Shown: piece by piece, positions 54,748 through 64,000 of the stretch
Layout: each line of letters begins with the position of its first letter
Position numbering within the stretch: position 1 is the first letter of the stretch
Origin: Arenibacter aquaticus
GTDB lineage: Bacteria; Bacteroidota; Bacteroidia; Flavobacteriales; Flavobacteriaceae
Assembly (NCBI RefSeq): GCF_003957295.1
Contig: NZ_RQPJ01000002.1
Location: 124,001 to 188,000, forward strand
Direction of reading: 5' to 3'
DNA length: 64,000 bases
Notes under the pieces: model-generated
Databases searched by the model: none
Told to the model about the DNA's origin: nothing
The model's input: only the letters and a program-made list of their open reading frames with translations
Program-made: the position numbers and the translations under genes

Positions 54748-57168
54748 CTATTTATGATTAACTATACGTACGTCTGCCCGTCTACTTTCAGGAAATACTT
54801 TTAGCCCCTCTATTTTACCGTCTTTGAATATTCCTTCAACAGTAGTATTTTTCGGTGCATGCAACTTAAAATTCACATCCCAAGTTTTTGGCCAAGCCGG
54901 AAACAACAGTATTTCGTTTCCAAAACATTGCATCAACATTTCCTGTAGTCCGATCATACCAGAACCTCCCCAATTGTGATCAGGAACCCAGTCATGTCCA
55001 GGGCCCCAGAATGTTGGATATCGACGATCTGAATTTTTCAATTTCTTTGCATTATAATCTGCCGCAGCATCGGTCATTCCCATCCTAGCAAATTGAATAC
55101 CGTCCTGATGCCAGCTAATAATATTTCCTTTTCGGAAGGCAGGAGCTAAATCATAAGAGTTTTGGAATGATTCTAGCTCCGTATCACCAATCTTAAACTG
55201 ATTAAAAGGAAACAGCGGGTAGAATTGTGGTAGTTCTTGGTTTGACTCATTTATCCAGCTTTCCGCTGGCTTAATTGTTCGTATACCATTGACCTCTTCA
55301 AATGCGTAATTGGGAATGCGGTTTAAATATTCCCGATAGTATTCTTTTCTTTTTGAAGGGAGTAATTTTTCGCTTAAGGTCAGCATGTTGGTCAAGCATG
55401 CCTTAAGACCCGAAAGTACGTCAACAGGGTTTTTTGCCCCGCGATACGATTCACAAGAAGTAGAAGGAAAAATTACAAGTTTTCCGTTTTTATCCAATTC
55501 TTTAGCGTTACGCATTTTTTGTCGTCCACGGTAGTGTTCATCAAAAAAGATTAAAGACTTTTCAATGAAAGGCATATACCTTGTTATATCGGCTCCAGTA
55601 AATCGGTGATATTCCAATATTATATAGGCATGTTCAATCTGCGACTCCCAATGGTAGGCTATGGACCCATTTGCCATGACCCCTTTTTCTACAGGGTCAT
55701 TATATGCTTTAGCTCCATTTGCTCGAGGGTCGCCAAAAGGAATTTCCTCCCCGCGTATCCTGTAATTTTGATCATTCTGCCATCCCCAGCCATCTCCAAA
55801 GGCTATTCCTGGAACACTCGTATATTCACAATAAACTGCCCCTTCATGGCCAAAATGTTCCTTTACACGTGCAGTAGCACCTGGCAGTCCTTTTAGGTAC
55901 AGTTCAAACTGAGGCAATATCGCATCAAAATCACCCGATTTAAGCATTGGCCAATAAAGCAATCTCTGGTTTTGTGCCGTAAACACGGATCCGCCCCATT
56001 GACGCCAATCGGGACCGTGCGCTTTTTCTTCATTCACCAGACCAGAATCAAAAGTTAGATTACCACCGTTAAATTTTGTTGGGTATTCGCCAAAAGCATT
56101 TCCCCCCAGCTGGTAACGGAACAATTGATAGTTACGTCCAATTTGCCAAATGGAATCGTTGGGATTCGAATTTTCAGGTTGGATCACAATATAACTTCGA
56201 TTCCAGAAATCGTTCCACCACAATACCGAATTCTCAAATGATTTCTGATGGTCAACTTTAGAAGATTCAACCGTATTTAAAAGCTTGGCTTTCCATTCGG
56301 AAACTGTTTCAGCTTGTGCAATGTGTGTTGCAATACTAATTTTATGTTTCCTTTTTGCGGTGTTACTTTTTATTCCCCAAGATTTAAAAGGAGTATTCTG
56401 ATATTTTCCAACCCTAGTTCCATTTGCAATAAAGCCCTCGCCAAATAACAATCCTCCAAATGTTCGATTTTTTAGGTCATCTTTTATTTCATCGGTATAT
56501 TCCTCCAATCCCTGAAGTTTTACATATGCCTCAGGTATAGGTTTCATGACCGGGTTGCGGTGATAAAATAAAATTCCATCAGTCCATTGTTCAAAAATGT
56601 CTTTAGTCCTGATAACTTTTCCGGGATAACCTTCAAGGCCAAATGCTCCGAAGCGTTCCTTTCCAAACGTTAATTCTTTATCTTCTGTTCGCCAACTTTC
56701 GTATTCAACAGTGGCATTTATTTTTTGATTTGATTCTACATCTATGTGTACGATTGGTCGAAATACATCGACCCATAATTTAATTTTAACATTTAGACTG
56801 TTTGGAACAACCTTTTTCTTTGATTCAATCTCAATAAATCCGTCGACTAATTCTAGCTCTTGCTTGAAGCTATTTTCTCCAACCAATGGGTTTGGATTCA
56901 ATTTTACACGGAAGCGGCCCATTTTTAAAAACTCTCCGATTTCACTAAAGCTACCACTGCGCTGTACATAAAGTAGGACCTCACCGTTTTCTACCCAAAC
57001 GTTACACCCAATATCACCACCACCCAATGGCATTGATTCAGAACTATTTTTACTTGGCTCTTGCCAAACAATATTGTATAAATCAGGTAGTTGTTGTTGT
57101 GATTGGGAAAAGACTTTACTCAGACTAATCAGTAAAAAATAGAGTATTTTTATTTTATAAAAATTCAT
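54748..57168 (-). CDS. DUF5703 protein, putative glycoside hydrolase
   Basis: This 806-residue protein has a signal peptide (FLLISLSKVFSQ). It matches the DUF5703 N-terminal pattern (IVWQEPSKNSSESMPLGGGD, IGCNVWVENGEVLLYVQR and SGSFSEIGEFLKMGRFRV). The later two-thirds look like an alpha/alpha toroid related to GH95/GH65-like enzymes, with FNGGNLTFDSGLVNEEKAHG and GPGHDWVPDHNWGGSGMIGL. No catalytic residue can be named with confidence. Its position between the SusCD pair and the GH95 gene suggests it acts on the same glycan. Substrate and activity are not known. Confidence 0.82.
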   Translation of the reverse strand: MNFYKIKILYFLLISLSKVFSQSQQQLPDLYNIVWQEPSKNSSESMPLGGGDIGCNVWVENGEVLLYVQRSGSFSEIGEFLKMGRFRVKLNPNPLVGENSFKQELELVDGFIEIESKKKVVPNSLNVKIKLWVDVFRPIVHIDVESNQKINATVEYESWRTEDKELTFGKERFGAFGLEGYPGKVIRTKDIFEQWTDGILFYHRNPVMKPIPEAYVKLQGLEEYTDEIKDDLKNRTFGGLLFGEGFIANGTRVGKYQNTPFKSWGIKSNTAKRKHKISIATHIAQAETVSEWKAKLLNTVESSKVDHQKSFENSVLWWNDFWNRSYIVIQPENSNPNDSIWQIGRNYQLFRYQLGGNAFGEYPTKFNGGNLTFDSGLVNEEKAHGPDWRQWGGSVFTAQNQRLLYWPMLKSGDFDAILPQFELYLKGLPGATARVKEHFGHEGAVYCEYTSVPGIAFGDGWGWQNDQNYRIRGEEIPFGDPRANGAKAYNDPVEKGVMANGSIAYHWESQIEHAYIILEYHRFTGADITRYMPFIEKSLIFFDEHYRGRQKMRNAKELDKNGKLVIFPSTSCESYRGAKNPVDVLSGLKACLTNMLTLSEKLLPSKRKEYYREYLNRIPNYAFEEVNGIRTIKPAESWINESNQELPQFYPLFPFNQFKIGDTELESFQNSYDLAPAFRKGNIISWHQDGIQFARMGMTDAAADYNAKKLKNSDRRYPTFWGPGHDWVPDHNWGGSGMIGLQEMLMQCFGNEILLFPAWPKTWDVNFKLHAPKNTTVEGIFKDGKIEGLKVFPESRRADVRIVNHK

Positions 57169-57192
57169 CGCATATTTACTTTTATTTAAAAA

Positions 57193-57223
57193 AAAGGACT
57201 GGCGTTAAATCCAGTCCCCTTTT
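57193..57223. terminator. Terminator after the second SusC/SusD pair
   Basis: GGACTGG, eight bases, CCAGTCC forms the stem and is flanked by A-runs and T-runs on both sides. It lies about 113 bp after the susD stop and just before the DUF5703 start, the same place as the terminator of the first locus (27579-27608). It may lower read-through from the abundant susCD transcript. Confidence 0.85.
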
Positions 57224-57335
57224 TCCAACTAACTCAAAACAACTCTTATTACTTTTTTCTAGAATAGTTATAATCAAGGTACTTATAGGCCTAATGTTCT
57301 ATAGTTCAGTTCAGATATTATTATGCCCTAATATG

Positions 57336-58841
57336 TTAATACCCTGGGTTTTGTTGTAAATTAGGGTTAACATCCATTTCAGATTGTGGAAATGGCCATA
57401 AATAGTGTTTTGTAGGATTAAATACGCGTGGAGTACCACTATTAGGTTCAACCAACGTATTGATATAGGTCTCTGCCAATTTCCATCTTCTAATATCACT
57501 GTATCTCAACCCCTCCATTGCGAACTCAACCCTCCTTTCGTTCCAAATTCGAGCCCTCATTTCGTCTTTAGATAACCCATCTGGAAGGGGTGGCATACCA
57601 ATTCCTGTTCTTCCACGTACAGCATTTACTGCATCATACACTTCAGTCGTAGGGCCGCTGATTTCGTTTGTCGCTTCAGCGAAATTCAGCAAGACCTCTG
57701 CATATCTTAACAATATCCAGTCATGTTCACTTCTGGTGGCATAATCCACCGGTAGTGCTTCCACATCAGCACCTTTGGTTGGCATATACCCAGTGACAGA
57801 AGGATTGTTATAGGCGTAAGGTAAAATTTCTCCTGAGGCTTTAACGGCTGGGTCATCAAATGGTTTTAAGGTGTATTCCAACCTTGGATCCCGGTTTAAC
57901 TTATAATTGGCAGGGTCGTACAGTGGAGATTCACTAATCGATAGGCCATCTGTGCATTCGAATGCATCCCTGAGTTCCTCTCTAGGGTTCCAAACTCCAT
58001 GCCATTCAATTCTAATATCCTGTTGGTTGGAATTGTCAGGGTTTAGATATCTAGTTGAAAACATTATTTCCGGATTGGCATCCTGCCCATATACCAAGAA
58101 CATATTCTGGAAATCATCCGATAGACTAAATTTTCCCTCAGTCATTACTTGATTTGCCGCAGCTGCTGCACCTGACCAATCACCTTGATATAGCAGCACC
58201 CTCGATTTTAGTGCCAATGCAGAACCTTTTACCGCGTGTCCTGCACTGCTGTAATCCGTATTGGGCAGATTAGTGATAGCTAGATCTAAATCCGCAATAA
58301 CCTGGGCAATAACCTCCTCTTTTGAACTCTGAGCCACCTTAGCCTCCCCAATATTTTCAAGCGTTTCTGTATATAATGGCACTCCCCCGTAATAGTCGGT
58401 CAATGTAAAATAAAACAACGCCCTTAAAAATAGTACCTCTGCCTTATAAACATCTATTGTACTGGTAGGGATTGGAGTGTTATCAATGTTGGCCAAGAAA
58501 AAATTACATGATGCTATACCTCTGTAACAATCATTATAGACAGATGAAATTAGTCCCCCTGAGGTGGATTCTACTAAGCCTAAAGCCATGTTTTGGGCAT
58601 TGCCACTTCCATTACTTGCCTCTCCAGCAAGAACATCTAAACTCATCTTACTCTCGAAATTGAATGTAGAATTATTTAGGCGTGCATAACAACCGGCAAG
58701 GGCCATGTCGGCATCATTCTTGGTATTCCAGAATGTAGAGCTTGAAATTTCAGTCAACGGATTTTTATCCAATAAGTCTTTTTCACATGAAAGTGTAAAA
58801 AGTGCCAATAGGACAATGGTGAAAGTGATAACCTTGTCCAT
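57336..58841 (-). CDS. SusD/RagB family lipoprotein (second locus)
   Basis: This protein has 501 residues from the preferred start at 58841, where MDKVITFTIVLLALFTLSC is a compact lipoprotein signal (Cys about 19). SusD features are NPLTEISSSTFWNTKNDADM, LAGCYARLNNSTFNF, EVLFLRALFYFTLTDYYGGV, and a C-terminus RIWNERRVEFAMEGLRYSDI with YLWPFPQSEMDVNPNLQQN. It would bind glycan at the cell surface for the SusC partner, whose stop is 36 bp upstream. A start 18 bp further upstream is also possible. Confidence 0.95.
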   Translation of the reverse strand: MDKVITFTIVLLALFTLSCEKDLLDKNPLTEISSSTFWNTKNDADMALAGCYARLNNSTFNFESKMSLDVLAGEASNGSGNAQNMALGLVESTSGGLISSVYNDCYRGIASCNFFLANIDNTPIPTSTIDVYKAEVLFLRALFYFTLTDYYGGVPLYTETLENIGEAKVAQSSKEEVIAQVIADLDLAITNLPNTDYSSAGHAVKGSALALKSRVLLYQGDWSGAAAAANQVMTEGKFSLSDDFQNMFLVYGQDANPEIMFSTRYLNPDNSNQQDIRIEWHGVWNPREELRDAFECTDGLSISESPLYDPANYKLNRDPRLEYTLKPFDDPAVKASGEILPYAYNNPSVTGYMPTKGADVEALPVDYATRSEHDWILLRYAEVLLNFAEATNEISGPTTEVYDAVNAVRGRTGIGMPPLPDGLSKDEMRARIWNERRVEFAMEGLRYSDIRRWKLAETYINTLVEPNSGTPRVFNPTKHYLWPFPQSEMDVNPNLQQNPGY

Positions 58842-58876
58842 TTTTATGTATATCTTCATAATAATATATTTTAAGA

Positions 58877-61800
58877 TTATATTTTCAATTTAACTCCCAT
58901 AGTGTATGTCGTGAGCTGAGGGTAGGCCGTAAACCAGCCGGTATTGGCCTTTTCAGGATCTGATCCCGGCCATTGCGTGATGGTAAATAAATTGTCGCCG
59001 GACATGTAAATATTAATACCCTGAAGTCCTATTGTTTTGCATATATCGGTGGGGATATTATATCCGATAGACAAGTTCTTAAGTCTGAAATAGGATGAAT
59101 CCAATAACCAATAGGTGTTAGGTGTTCCAGTGACCGGTCCGTATCCAGTAACGAACATGGCAGGATGTGAATTTGTAGATCCTTCCCCTGTCCATCTATT
59201 TTTTACGAAATCAAGTGTCGGTGGCGATCCTTGCATGTACGGCGTAAGACCCCATGCCAATGTCTGGACGTGTGCCTTGGACCCCTCGACTCCTTGGAAA
59301 AACAGCGACAAATCAAAGTTTTTCCAACTAAGGTCTAGTGTGCCACCATAAAAGAACTTGGGATAGGCTCCATCCACCACGACCCTGTCATCGGCATTTA
59401 TGGTGCCATCACCGTTTGCATCCTTGAATTTCAGGTCTCCCGGTTTTGGGTTGAACGGATGAACGGCAGCTGCATCTATTTCCGTCTGGTTTTGAAATAT
59501 TCCGTCGAATTCGATCAAATAATGGGAATTAAACGGAAGACCTACCTGAGTAGTGGTATTTCCATAAGTCGGGGACAAAATCTCCAACACTTCATTCTTG
59601 TAACTGGAATAATTGACACTAGTACTGTAGGAAAAATCACCAAAACTTTTCTGGCTACCCACGACAAGATCGATTCCCGTGTTCTTCATTTTGCCAAAGT
59701 TCACTGTGGGTGCAGATAAGCCAATACTTGCCGGTACCGGAATCTGATAAAGGATATCATCGGTAATTTTGTCATACCAGTCGAACGTAAAGCTAAACAA
59801 GCCATTGAGCATGCTAAAATCAACTCCCAAATCGGTCATTGTAGTTGTTTCCCATTTAAGACTTTTATCCACCATGCGGCTTTGTATTACACCTGGTTCC
59901 GAGTTTATAAACGGGTAGGAAGTGGTTGACAATACTTCTTGATAAGGATAAAGTCCAACATTTTGGTTTCCCAATTGTCCCCAGGAAGCCCGGAGTTTTA
60001 AATTGCCCAACCAATCCACTTTGTCCATAAACGCTTCTTCTGAAATCCTCCATCCAGCTGATAAGGAAGGAAAGAAACCCCATCGTGTATCCGGTGAAAT
60101 TCTCGAAGTACCGTCGTATCTGGCATTGGCCTCGAGCAAGTATTTACCCTGATAATCATAATTAATTCTCCCAAAATATGACTGTATTGCCCACTCCGTT
60201 GCACCACCACCGGTAGATTGACCATTGGTAGCACCGGCATCCAATTCTTTCAGATCGTTGGTCGGAAAATTAATTCTCTGCCCTCTAAGATATCTATCCT
60301 TAAATCCTTCTTGGTTATATCCTGCCAAGACACTGAAGTTGTTATCGTTTAAGGATTTGGTATAATTTAGGGTTGAATAAAAGGTAGACAACTTACTGGT
60401 GGTCCATCTATCCTCCACCCCTAACCTCCAAGTAGCATTGTTGTGGGCATATGAACCGTCTTTAAAGTAATAGTTGTCTACGGCATGCTCATGATTCTTA
60501 TACTGATTATTGTCAATGGTAAGGGCATATTTGGAATTCCAAGTCAGGTTATTGGTAAGATTAACCTCACTATAGAACTGGGGCAGTACATTGTACCGGG
60601 TCTCCGTCATTAGACCACTTGCATCTTGAGCGTCAGGGTTTCTAACAGTCCATTCGGCAATATCGGCACTGTAACGGGCTACATATCCAGTACTTCCATC
60701 CGGCAAAGTCATCGTAGGTGTATAATTTGGTCCTGCTCCGTAAATGGCAAGAATTTGGTAGTCCACATTATTGTCCCAGTTACTTCTGGTTATGTCCTTA
60801 TTTACAAACTGAATGTCGCCCCCGATCTTGATCCAGTCATTCAATCTGGAGTCTACCGTAACACGGCCGTTAAATTTTTGATACTCATAATTACTTGTGA
60901 TACCTGGTTGGTCCAGATATCCAAGGGAAGCACTGAAAACCGTTTTTTCGTTTCCCCCACTGATACGAAAAGACTGGTTATGTGCAATGGCGGTATTGAA
61001 AGTATGGTCGATCCAATTGAAATTGGGATAATTTACAGGATCGTTAGGGTTGTTTCTGAACCCATCTATTTCCGCCTGGGTGAAATGTGGGGCTTGACCG
61101 TTCCTAATCCTTGCTTCGTTCCAAAATTGCATATAGTCTGCAGAATTGTACAATAAGTCCGGCAATCTACTAGCGCTCTGCGCCTGAATATTGCCGTGAT
61201 AGTCAATTACAAGGCTACCTGCTTTACCTTGCTTTGTAGTAATAAGAATAACCCCATTGGCAGCTCTGGCTCCATAAATGGCACTGGAAGCGGCATCCTT
61301 TAAAACAGAAACCGATTCTATGTCGTTCGGGTCAAGGTTGGTCATATCACCGCTTATACCATTTATAAGCACCAATGGACTACTTCCCGCTCCACTAAAT
61401 GTACCTATTCCCCTTATCCGCAGAGTATTTCCTTCATCTCCAGGTTTACCGGAAGACGATGAAACTTGTAGACCAGGAACTCTCCCCTGCAATAAGTTTT
61501 CTACATTCGCTGCCGGTCTCTTTATAAGTTCGTCAGAACTTACCGTAGCTACAGAACCCGTAAGGTTTTCCTTTTTTTGCGTACCGTATCCCACCACGAC
61601 GACTTCATCCAAACCAGCGGCATCCTCTTTTAATACTGCCGTGACATTACTTCGGCCATTGAGTGATATTTCCTGTTTAGTAAAGCCTATGTACGAAATG
61701 ATAAGCGTAGCATTGGCTTCCTGTACTTGTATTGAAAATTTTCCATCAAAATCAGCGGTAACCCCATTGCTGGTCCCTTTTTCAACAATGTTGGCTCCTG

Positions 61801-62269
61801 GTAGGGGCATCCCCTCATTATCCATTATGGTTCCACTCACCTGAAATTGTAATTTCTTATCCAAGATCTCAACTAAATTATTTACAGAGGAATCAACTGG
61901 ACTTTTTTTCACTACAATAGTGGAACCATCTGTAAATTTATATGTAAAACTTATGGGAGAAAGACATTTATCCAAAAGATCACCAGCTTTGATAACTCCT
62001 TTTTTAAGGTCTATATCTGGAGCAATCTTAATGAGATCATGTCTATATACAAACTTATAATCCGTTTGTTTATTGATTAGCCGAAAGACCTGTTTAACGT
62101 TCAAGGTGACATCTGAATCGACAATAATCTCTGCATTTTGGCCTACCCCACTGATGGGGGTGAGTGCAAATGAAATCGAGCAAAAGAGAAAAATAATGGA
62201 TTTCATAAAAAAGCGTAAAAGGACTTTACCCAACGGGCAAGGTGGTCGGTTGGTTAATTTAATTTTCAT
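58877..62269 (-). CDS. SusC family TonB-linked transporter with STN signalling domain
   Basis: This 1130-residue protein has a signal region (FMKSIIFLFCSISFALTP) and then an STN domain (about 50-120, VTLNVKQVFRLINKQTDYKF to VVKKS), used to signal to a FecR anti-sigma factor. A carboxypeptidase-D-like domain (about 145-225), a plug (VVVGYGTQKKENLTGSVATV) and a barrel ending LTTYTMGVKLKI follow. It imports oligosaccharides. The STN domain, the FecR gene 90 bp upstream and the divergent ECF sigma gene form a cell-surface signalling set, so this locus is expected to be induced by its own substrate. Confidence 0.95.
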   Translation of the reverse strand: MKIKLTNRPPCPLGKVLLRFFMKSIIFLFCSISFALTPISGVGQNAEIIVDSDVTLNVKQVFRLINKQTDYKFVYRHDLIKIAPDIDLKKGVIKAGDLLDKCLSPISFTYKFTDGSTIVVKKSPVDSSVNNLVEILDKKLQFQVSGTIMDNEGMPLPGANIVEKGTSNGVTADFDGKFSIQVQEANATLIISYIGFTKQEISLNGRSNVTAVLKEDAAGLDEVVVVGYGTQKKENLTGSVATVSSDELIKRPAANVENLLQGRVPGLQVSSSSGKPGDEGNTLRIRGIGTFSGAGSSPLVLINGISGDMTNLDPNDIESVSVLKDAASSAIYGARAANGVILITTKQGKAGSLVIDYHGNIQAQSASRLPDLLYNSADYMQFWNEARIRNGQAPHFTQAEIDGFRNNPNDPVNYPNFNWIDHTFNTAIAHNQSFRISGGNEKTVFSASLGYLDQPGITSNYEYQKFNGRVTVDSRLNDWIKIGGDIQFVNKDITRSNWDNNVDYQILAIYGAGPNYTPTMTLPDGSTGYVARYSADIAEWTVRNPDAQDASGLMTETRYNVLPQFYSEVNLTNNLTWNSKYALTIDNNQYKNHEHAVDNYYFKDGSYAHNNATWRLGVEDRWTTSKLSTFYSTLNYTKSLNDNNFSVLAGYNQEGFKDRYLRGQRINFPTNDLKELDAGATNGQSTGGGATEWAIQSYFGRINYDYQGKYLLEANARYDGTSRISPDTRWGFFPSLSAGWRISEEAFMDKVDWLGNLKLRASWGQLGNQNVGLYPYQEVLSTTSYPFINSEPGVIQSRMVDKSLKWETTTMTDLGVDFSMLNGLFSFTFDWYDKITDDILYQIPVPASIGLSAPTVNFGKMKNTGIDLVVGSQKSFGDFSYSTSVNYSSYKNEVLEILSPTYGNTTTQVGLPFNSHYLIEFDGIFQNQTEIDAAAVHPFNPKPGDLKFKDANGDGTINADDRVVVDGAYPKFFYGGTLDLSWKNFDLSLFFQGVEGSKAHVQTLAWGLTPYMQGSPPTLDFVKNRWTGEGSTNSHPAMFVTGYGPVTGTPNTYWLLDSSYFRLKNLSIGYNIPTDICKTIGLQGINIYMSGDNLFTITQWPGSDPEKANTGWFTAYPQLTTYTMGVKLKI

Positions 62270-62358
62270 AAATTTGTAATGGTTTAGTTAAACATTGTTT
62301 TAATTGATCTACTGGGAAAAAGGCTATTGCTGTGGAAGGTGCTGGCCTTTTCCTTTTC

Positions 62359-63522
62359 TTATTTAATACTAATTGTTTTATTGTTTATTTCAAATTTTAT
62401 CTGACCCTCGCTGGTGGCCTCAATAAGCTTGAGTATATCCTCTACGGTTTCGGTTCTTTCCAATATTCCAGTAAAGACAAAACTCTTGTGCTTGGCATTT
62501 TCATAAACAACTTCGGTATCATACCATCTGGACAAATCCGTCATTATTTCTCCTAAAGGTTTTTCATTAAAACTAAACAATCCGTTTACCCATGCAATTT
62601 CTTGGGAAACATCAATTTCTTGAATATCCATGTTATCACTACCACGACTAATCCTGGCCTGTTGATTTGGCCGCAAGGTTTTACTTTGCTCTCCCTTTTT
62701 TATATTAATTTTCCCTTCTACCAAGGTGGTGGAAATTAGCTCCTCATTATTATAGGCCCTCACATTAAATTCGGTACCCAATACATTTATTTCCTGGGAT
62801 TTGGTCAACACATGAAAGGCAGCTCCCTTGTGCTCCTCACTGGGTGAAACCTTAAAATAAGCTTCCCCGTAGATTAGTTCCACGTTACGCGTAAGACCGT
62901 CCTTAAATGCTACCGGATATTTTAATTTGGATTCTGAATTTAACCAAACCTCGGTCCCATCCGATAATTTAACGAAAAACTGCCCTCCCCTAGGAATAGT
63001 GAGGTAATTGTACATCTGCTCTTTTACATCGGTTTCATTTTGTTCTTTATCAACATATATTAATTCTTCACCATTACTGCTAGCCTTAGCAGTTTGAATT
63101 TTTTTCCCTTTTTCCAAAGCTACCTCATTACCATTTTCAAGGGTCAGAATGGCCTTATCAGTACCCGCTACAATTAAATTAGATTGTTTTTCAGGTTCAG
63201 ACACTTTCACTGGCCTATTATCATACAAAAGGTAAAAAGCCATGCCAAGCAACAGCATAATGGAAGCCGCTACCGCTATTTTCTTAGATAGGTACACCCT
63301 TCTTGTCTGTTCGCCCTTTTTCAACCTAGTTTTAATAGTCTCCTTGGCCTTATTAACATCATATTCTGTCATGGAAAGTGTACTTAGGTATTGTGTTTTA
63401 ACAAAATTATTAAAGACTTGAATTCTTTGTTCATTCTTAATAAAAGTTTCCAATTTTTCCAACTCGGAATAATTTGATTCTTGATTTAAAAACTTAACGA
63501 TTATTTTTTCTATTTCGGCCAT
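62359..63522 (-). CDS. FecR family anti-sigma factor
   Basis: This 387-residue protein has a short cytoplasmic N-terminus (MAEIEKIIVKFLNQESNYSE), one membrane helix (AVAASIMLLLGMAFYLLYD, about 84-102) and a periplasmic FecR domain with GQFFVKLSDGTEVWLNSESK and VELIYGEAYFKV. The C-terminal DUF4974 region is FSFNEKPLGEIMTDLSRWYD to the end. It holds the ECF sigma factor inactive until the STN domain of SusC signals substrate binding. It is upstream of SusC on the same strand and diverges from the sigma gene, whereas sigma and FecR are usually co-directional. Confidence 0.93.
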   Translation of the reverse strand: MAEIEKIIVKFLNQESNYSELEKLETFIKNEQRIQVFNNFVKTQYLSTLSMTEYDVNKAKETIKTRLKKGEQTRRVYLSKKIAVAASIMLLLGMAFYLLYDNRPVKVSEPEKQSNLIVAGTDKAILTLENGNEVALEKGKKIQTAKASSNGEELIYVDKEQNETDVKEQMYNYLTIPRGGQFFVKLSDGTEVWLNSESKLKYPVAFKDGLTRNVELIYGEAYFKVSPSEEHKGAAFHVLTKSQEINVLGTEFNVRAYNNEELISTTLVEGKINIKKGEQSKTLRPNQQARISRGSDNMDIQEIDVSQEIAWVNGLFSFNEKPLGEIMTDLSRWYDTEVVYENAKHKSFVFTGILERTETVEDILKLIEATSEGQIKFEINNKTISIK

Positions 63523-63642
63523 TTAATTTTTTACACTTATGTACCTAATACGTTCAAATTTTTAATACCCCTCTATTTTTTTATGATTATTTTGAATTTT
63601 TTACTAATATTATCTTCTAATAATGATAATAACGCATTTAAA

Positions 63643-64000
63643 ATGAACAGCAAAAGAAGCTTATTCCTGGCCAAAAGGTTAATTTTAGGTGATGAAAAAG
63701 CCTATGACCTGCTAATGGATTCTTATTACCAGAATTTGTGTACCTATGCCCAATCCTTGTGCCACGACCATAGTATGGCCGAAGATATTGTTCAAAATGT
63801 ATTCGTCACTATTTGGACCAATAGAAAAAATATAAATCCTAAATTATCCGTAAAAAGTTATTTATACAAATCGGTCTATAACGAGTTTATTAACCAATAT
63901 CGTAAAAATAAACCTGTAATATACTTGGAGAAAAAATATTTTGAAGCCATAGATCTGGTGGCAGATATAGAACCTGAAGAATTGGATGGTCTAATTAACT
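63643..64000 (+). CDS. ECF sigma-70 factor, N-terminal part (runs off window)
   Basis: An open frame from ATG at 63643 runs off the right edge with about 119 residues. Region 2 is clear: YYQNLCTYAQSLCHDHSMAE, DIVQNVFVTIWTNRKN and SYLYKSVYNEFINQYRKNK. The linker to region 4 begins at about residue 100, and region 4 lies beyond the window. It is the expected partner of the divergent FecR (62359-63522) and should activate the STN-type SusC locus. The gap of 120 bp between the two start codons must hold both promoters. Confidence 0.92.
   Translation, partial: MNSKRSLFLAKRLILGDEKAYDLLMDSYYQNLCTYAQSLCHDHSMAEDIVQNVFVTIWTNRKNINPKLSVKSYLYKSVYNEFINQYRKNKPVIYLEKKYFEAIDLVADIEPEELDGLIN

Overview
This window looks like a chromosomal segment from a member of the Bacteroidota, most likely a marine Flavobacteriaceae. 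The DNA is AT-rich. It carries two SusC/SusD pairs, sulfatases, a hybrid two-component regulator and an ECF-sigma/FecR pair. Protein families such as HYC_CC_PP, DUF2911 and DUF3347 are typical of that group. No species can be named from the sequence.

Region 1 (1-4.7 kb, all genes on the minus strand) is the maintenance part of a mobile element, probably an integrative conjugative element or an integrated plasmid. It has a DUF6876 protein (cut by the window edge), a single-stranded DNA-binding protein, a DUF932 protein, a 53-residue small protein and a ParB-like protein. A non-coding stretch of about 775 bp contains nested inverted repeats. A leader of about 137 bp occurs twice, before the small gene and before parB.

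Region 2 (4.75-22.1 kb, minus strand) is a copper/silver resistance island. From its upstream end it runs: HYC_CC_PP protein, CusA-type RND pump, TolC-type outer-membrane factor, an HMA-AraC one-component regulator, a four-helix copper-storage-like protein, a multicopper oxidase fused to a CopB-like barrel, a DUF3347 lipoprotein, a haem-binding-domain protein, a COG0701 permease, a Cu+-type P1B ATPase, a DUF2911 lipoprotein, a PepSY membrane protein, a DUF305 protein and the CusB adaptor. Together these would export metal from the cytoplasm (ATPase), oxidise or bind it in the periplasm (oxidase, storage protein, DUF3347/HMBD proteins) and expel it across the outer membrane (CusCBA). A 16-bp palindrome occurs at least five times inside these genes and was not noticed elsewhere. 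A tRNA-fMet gene at 22.4 kb probably marks the chromosomal edge of the island.

Region 3 (22.7-36 kb) starts with an MBL-fold/rhodanese protein. A small polysaccharide-utilisation locus follows (SusC, SusD, sulfatase, FAD-dependent oxidoreductase). Next come a truncated ECF sigma remnant, a TPR histidine kinase with its response regulator, and a truncated LuxR-type regulator remnant.

Region 4 (36-64 kb) has a secreted beta-propeller/amidohydrolase protein, then a long minus-strand block: sulfatase, a trio of planctomycete-type genes (PSCyt1 protein, DUF1501, PSCyt1-DUF1549-DUF1553), a hybrid two-component regulator, a GH95 gene broken by a frameshift, a DUF5703 putative glycosidase, SusD, an STN-bearing SusC and FecR. 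The matching ECF sigma factor diverges from FecR and runs off the window. The set suggests uptake and breakdown of a sulfated, probably fucose- or galactose-containing polysaccharide. Several broken fragments show recent gene decay in regions 3 and 4.
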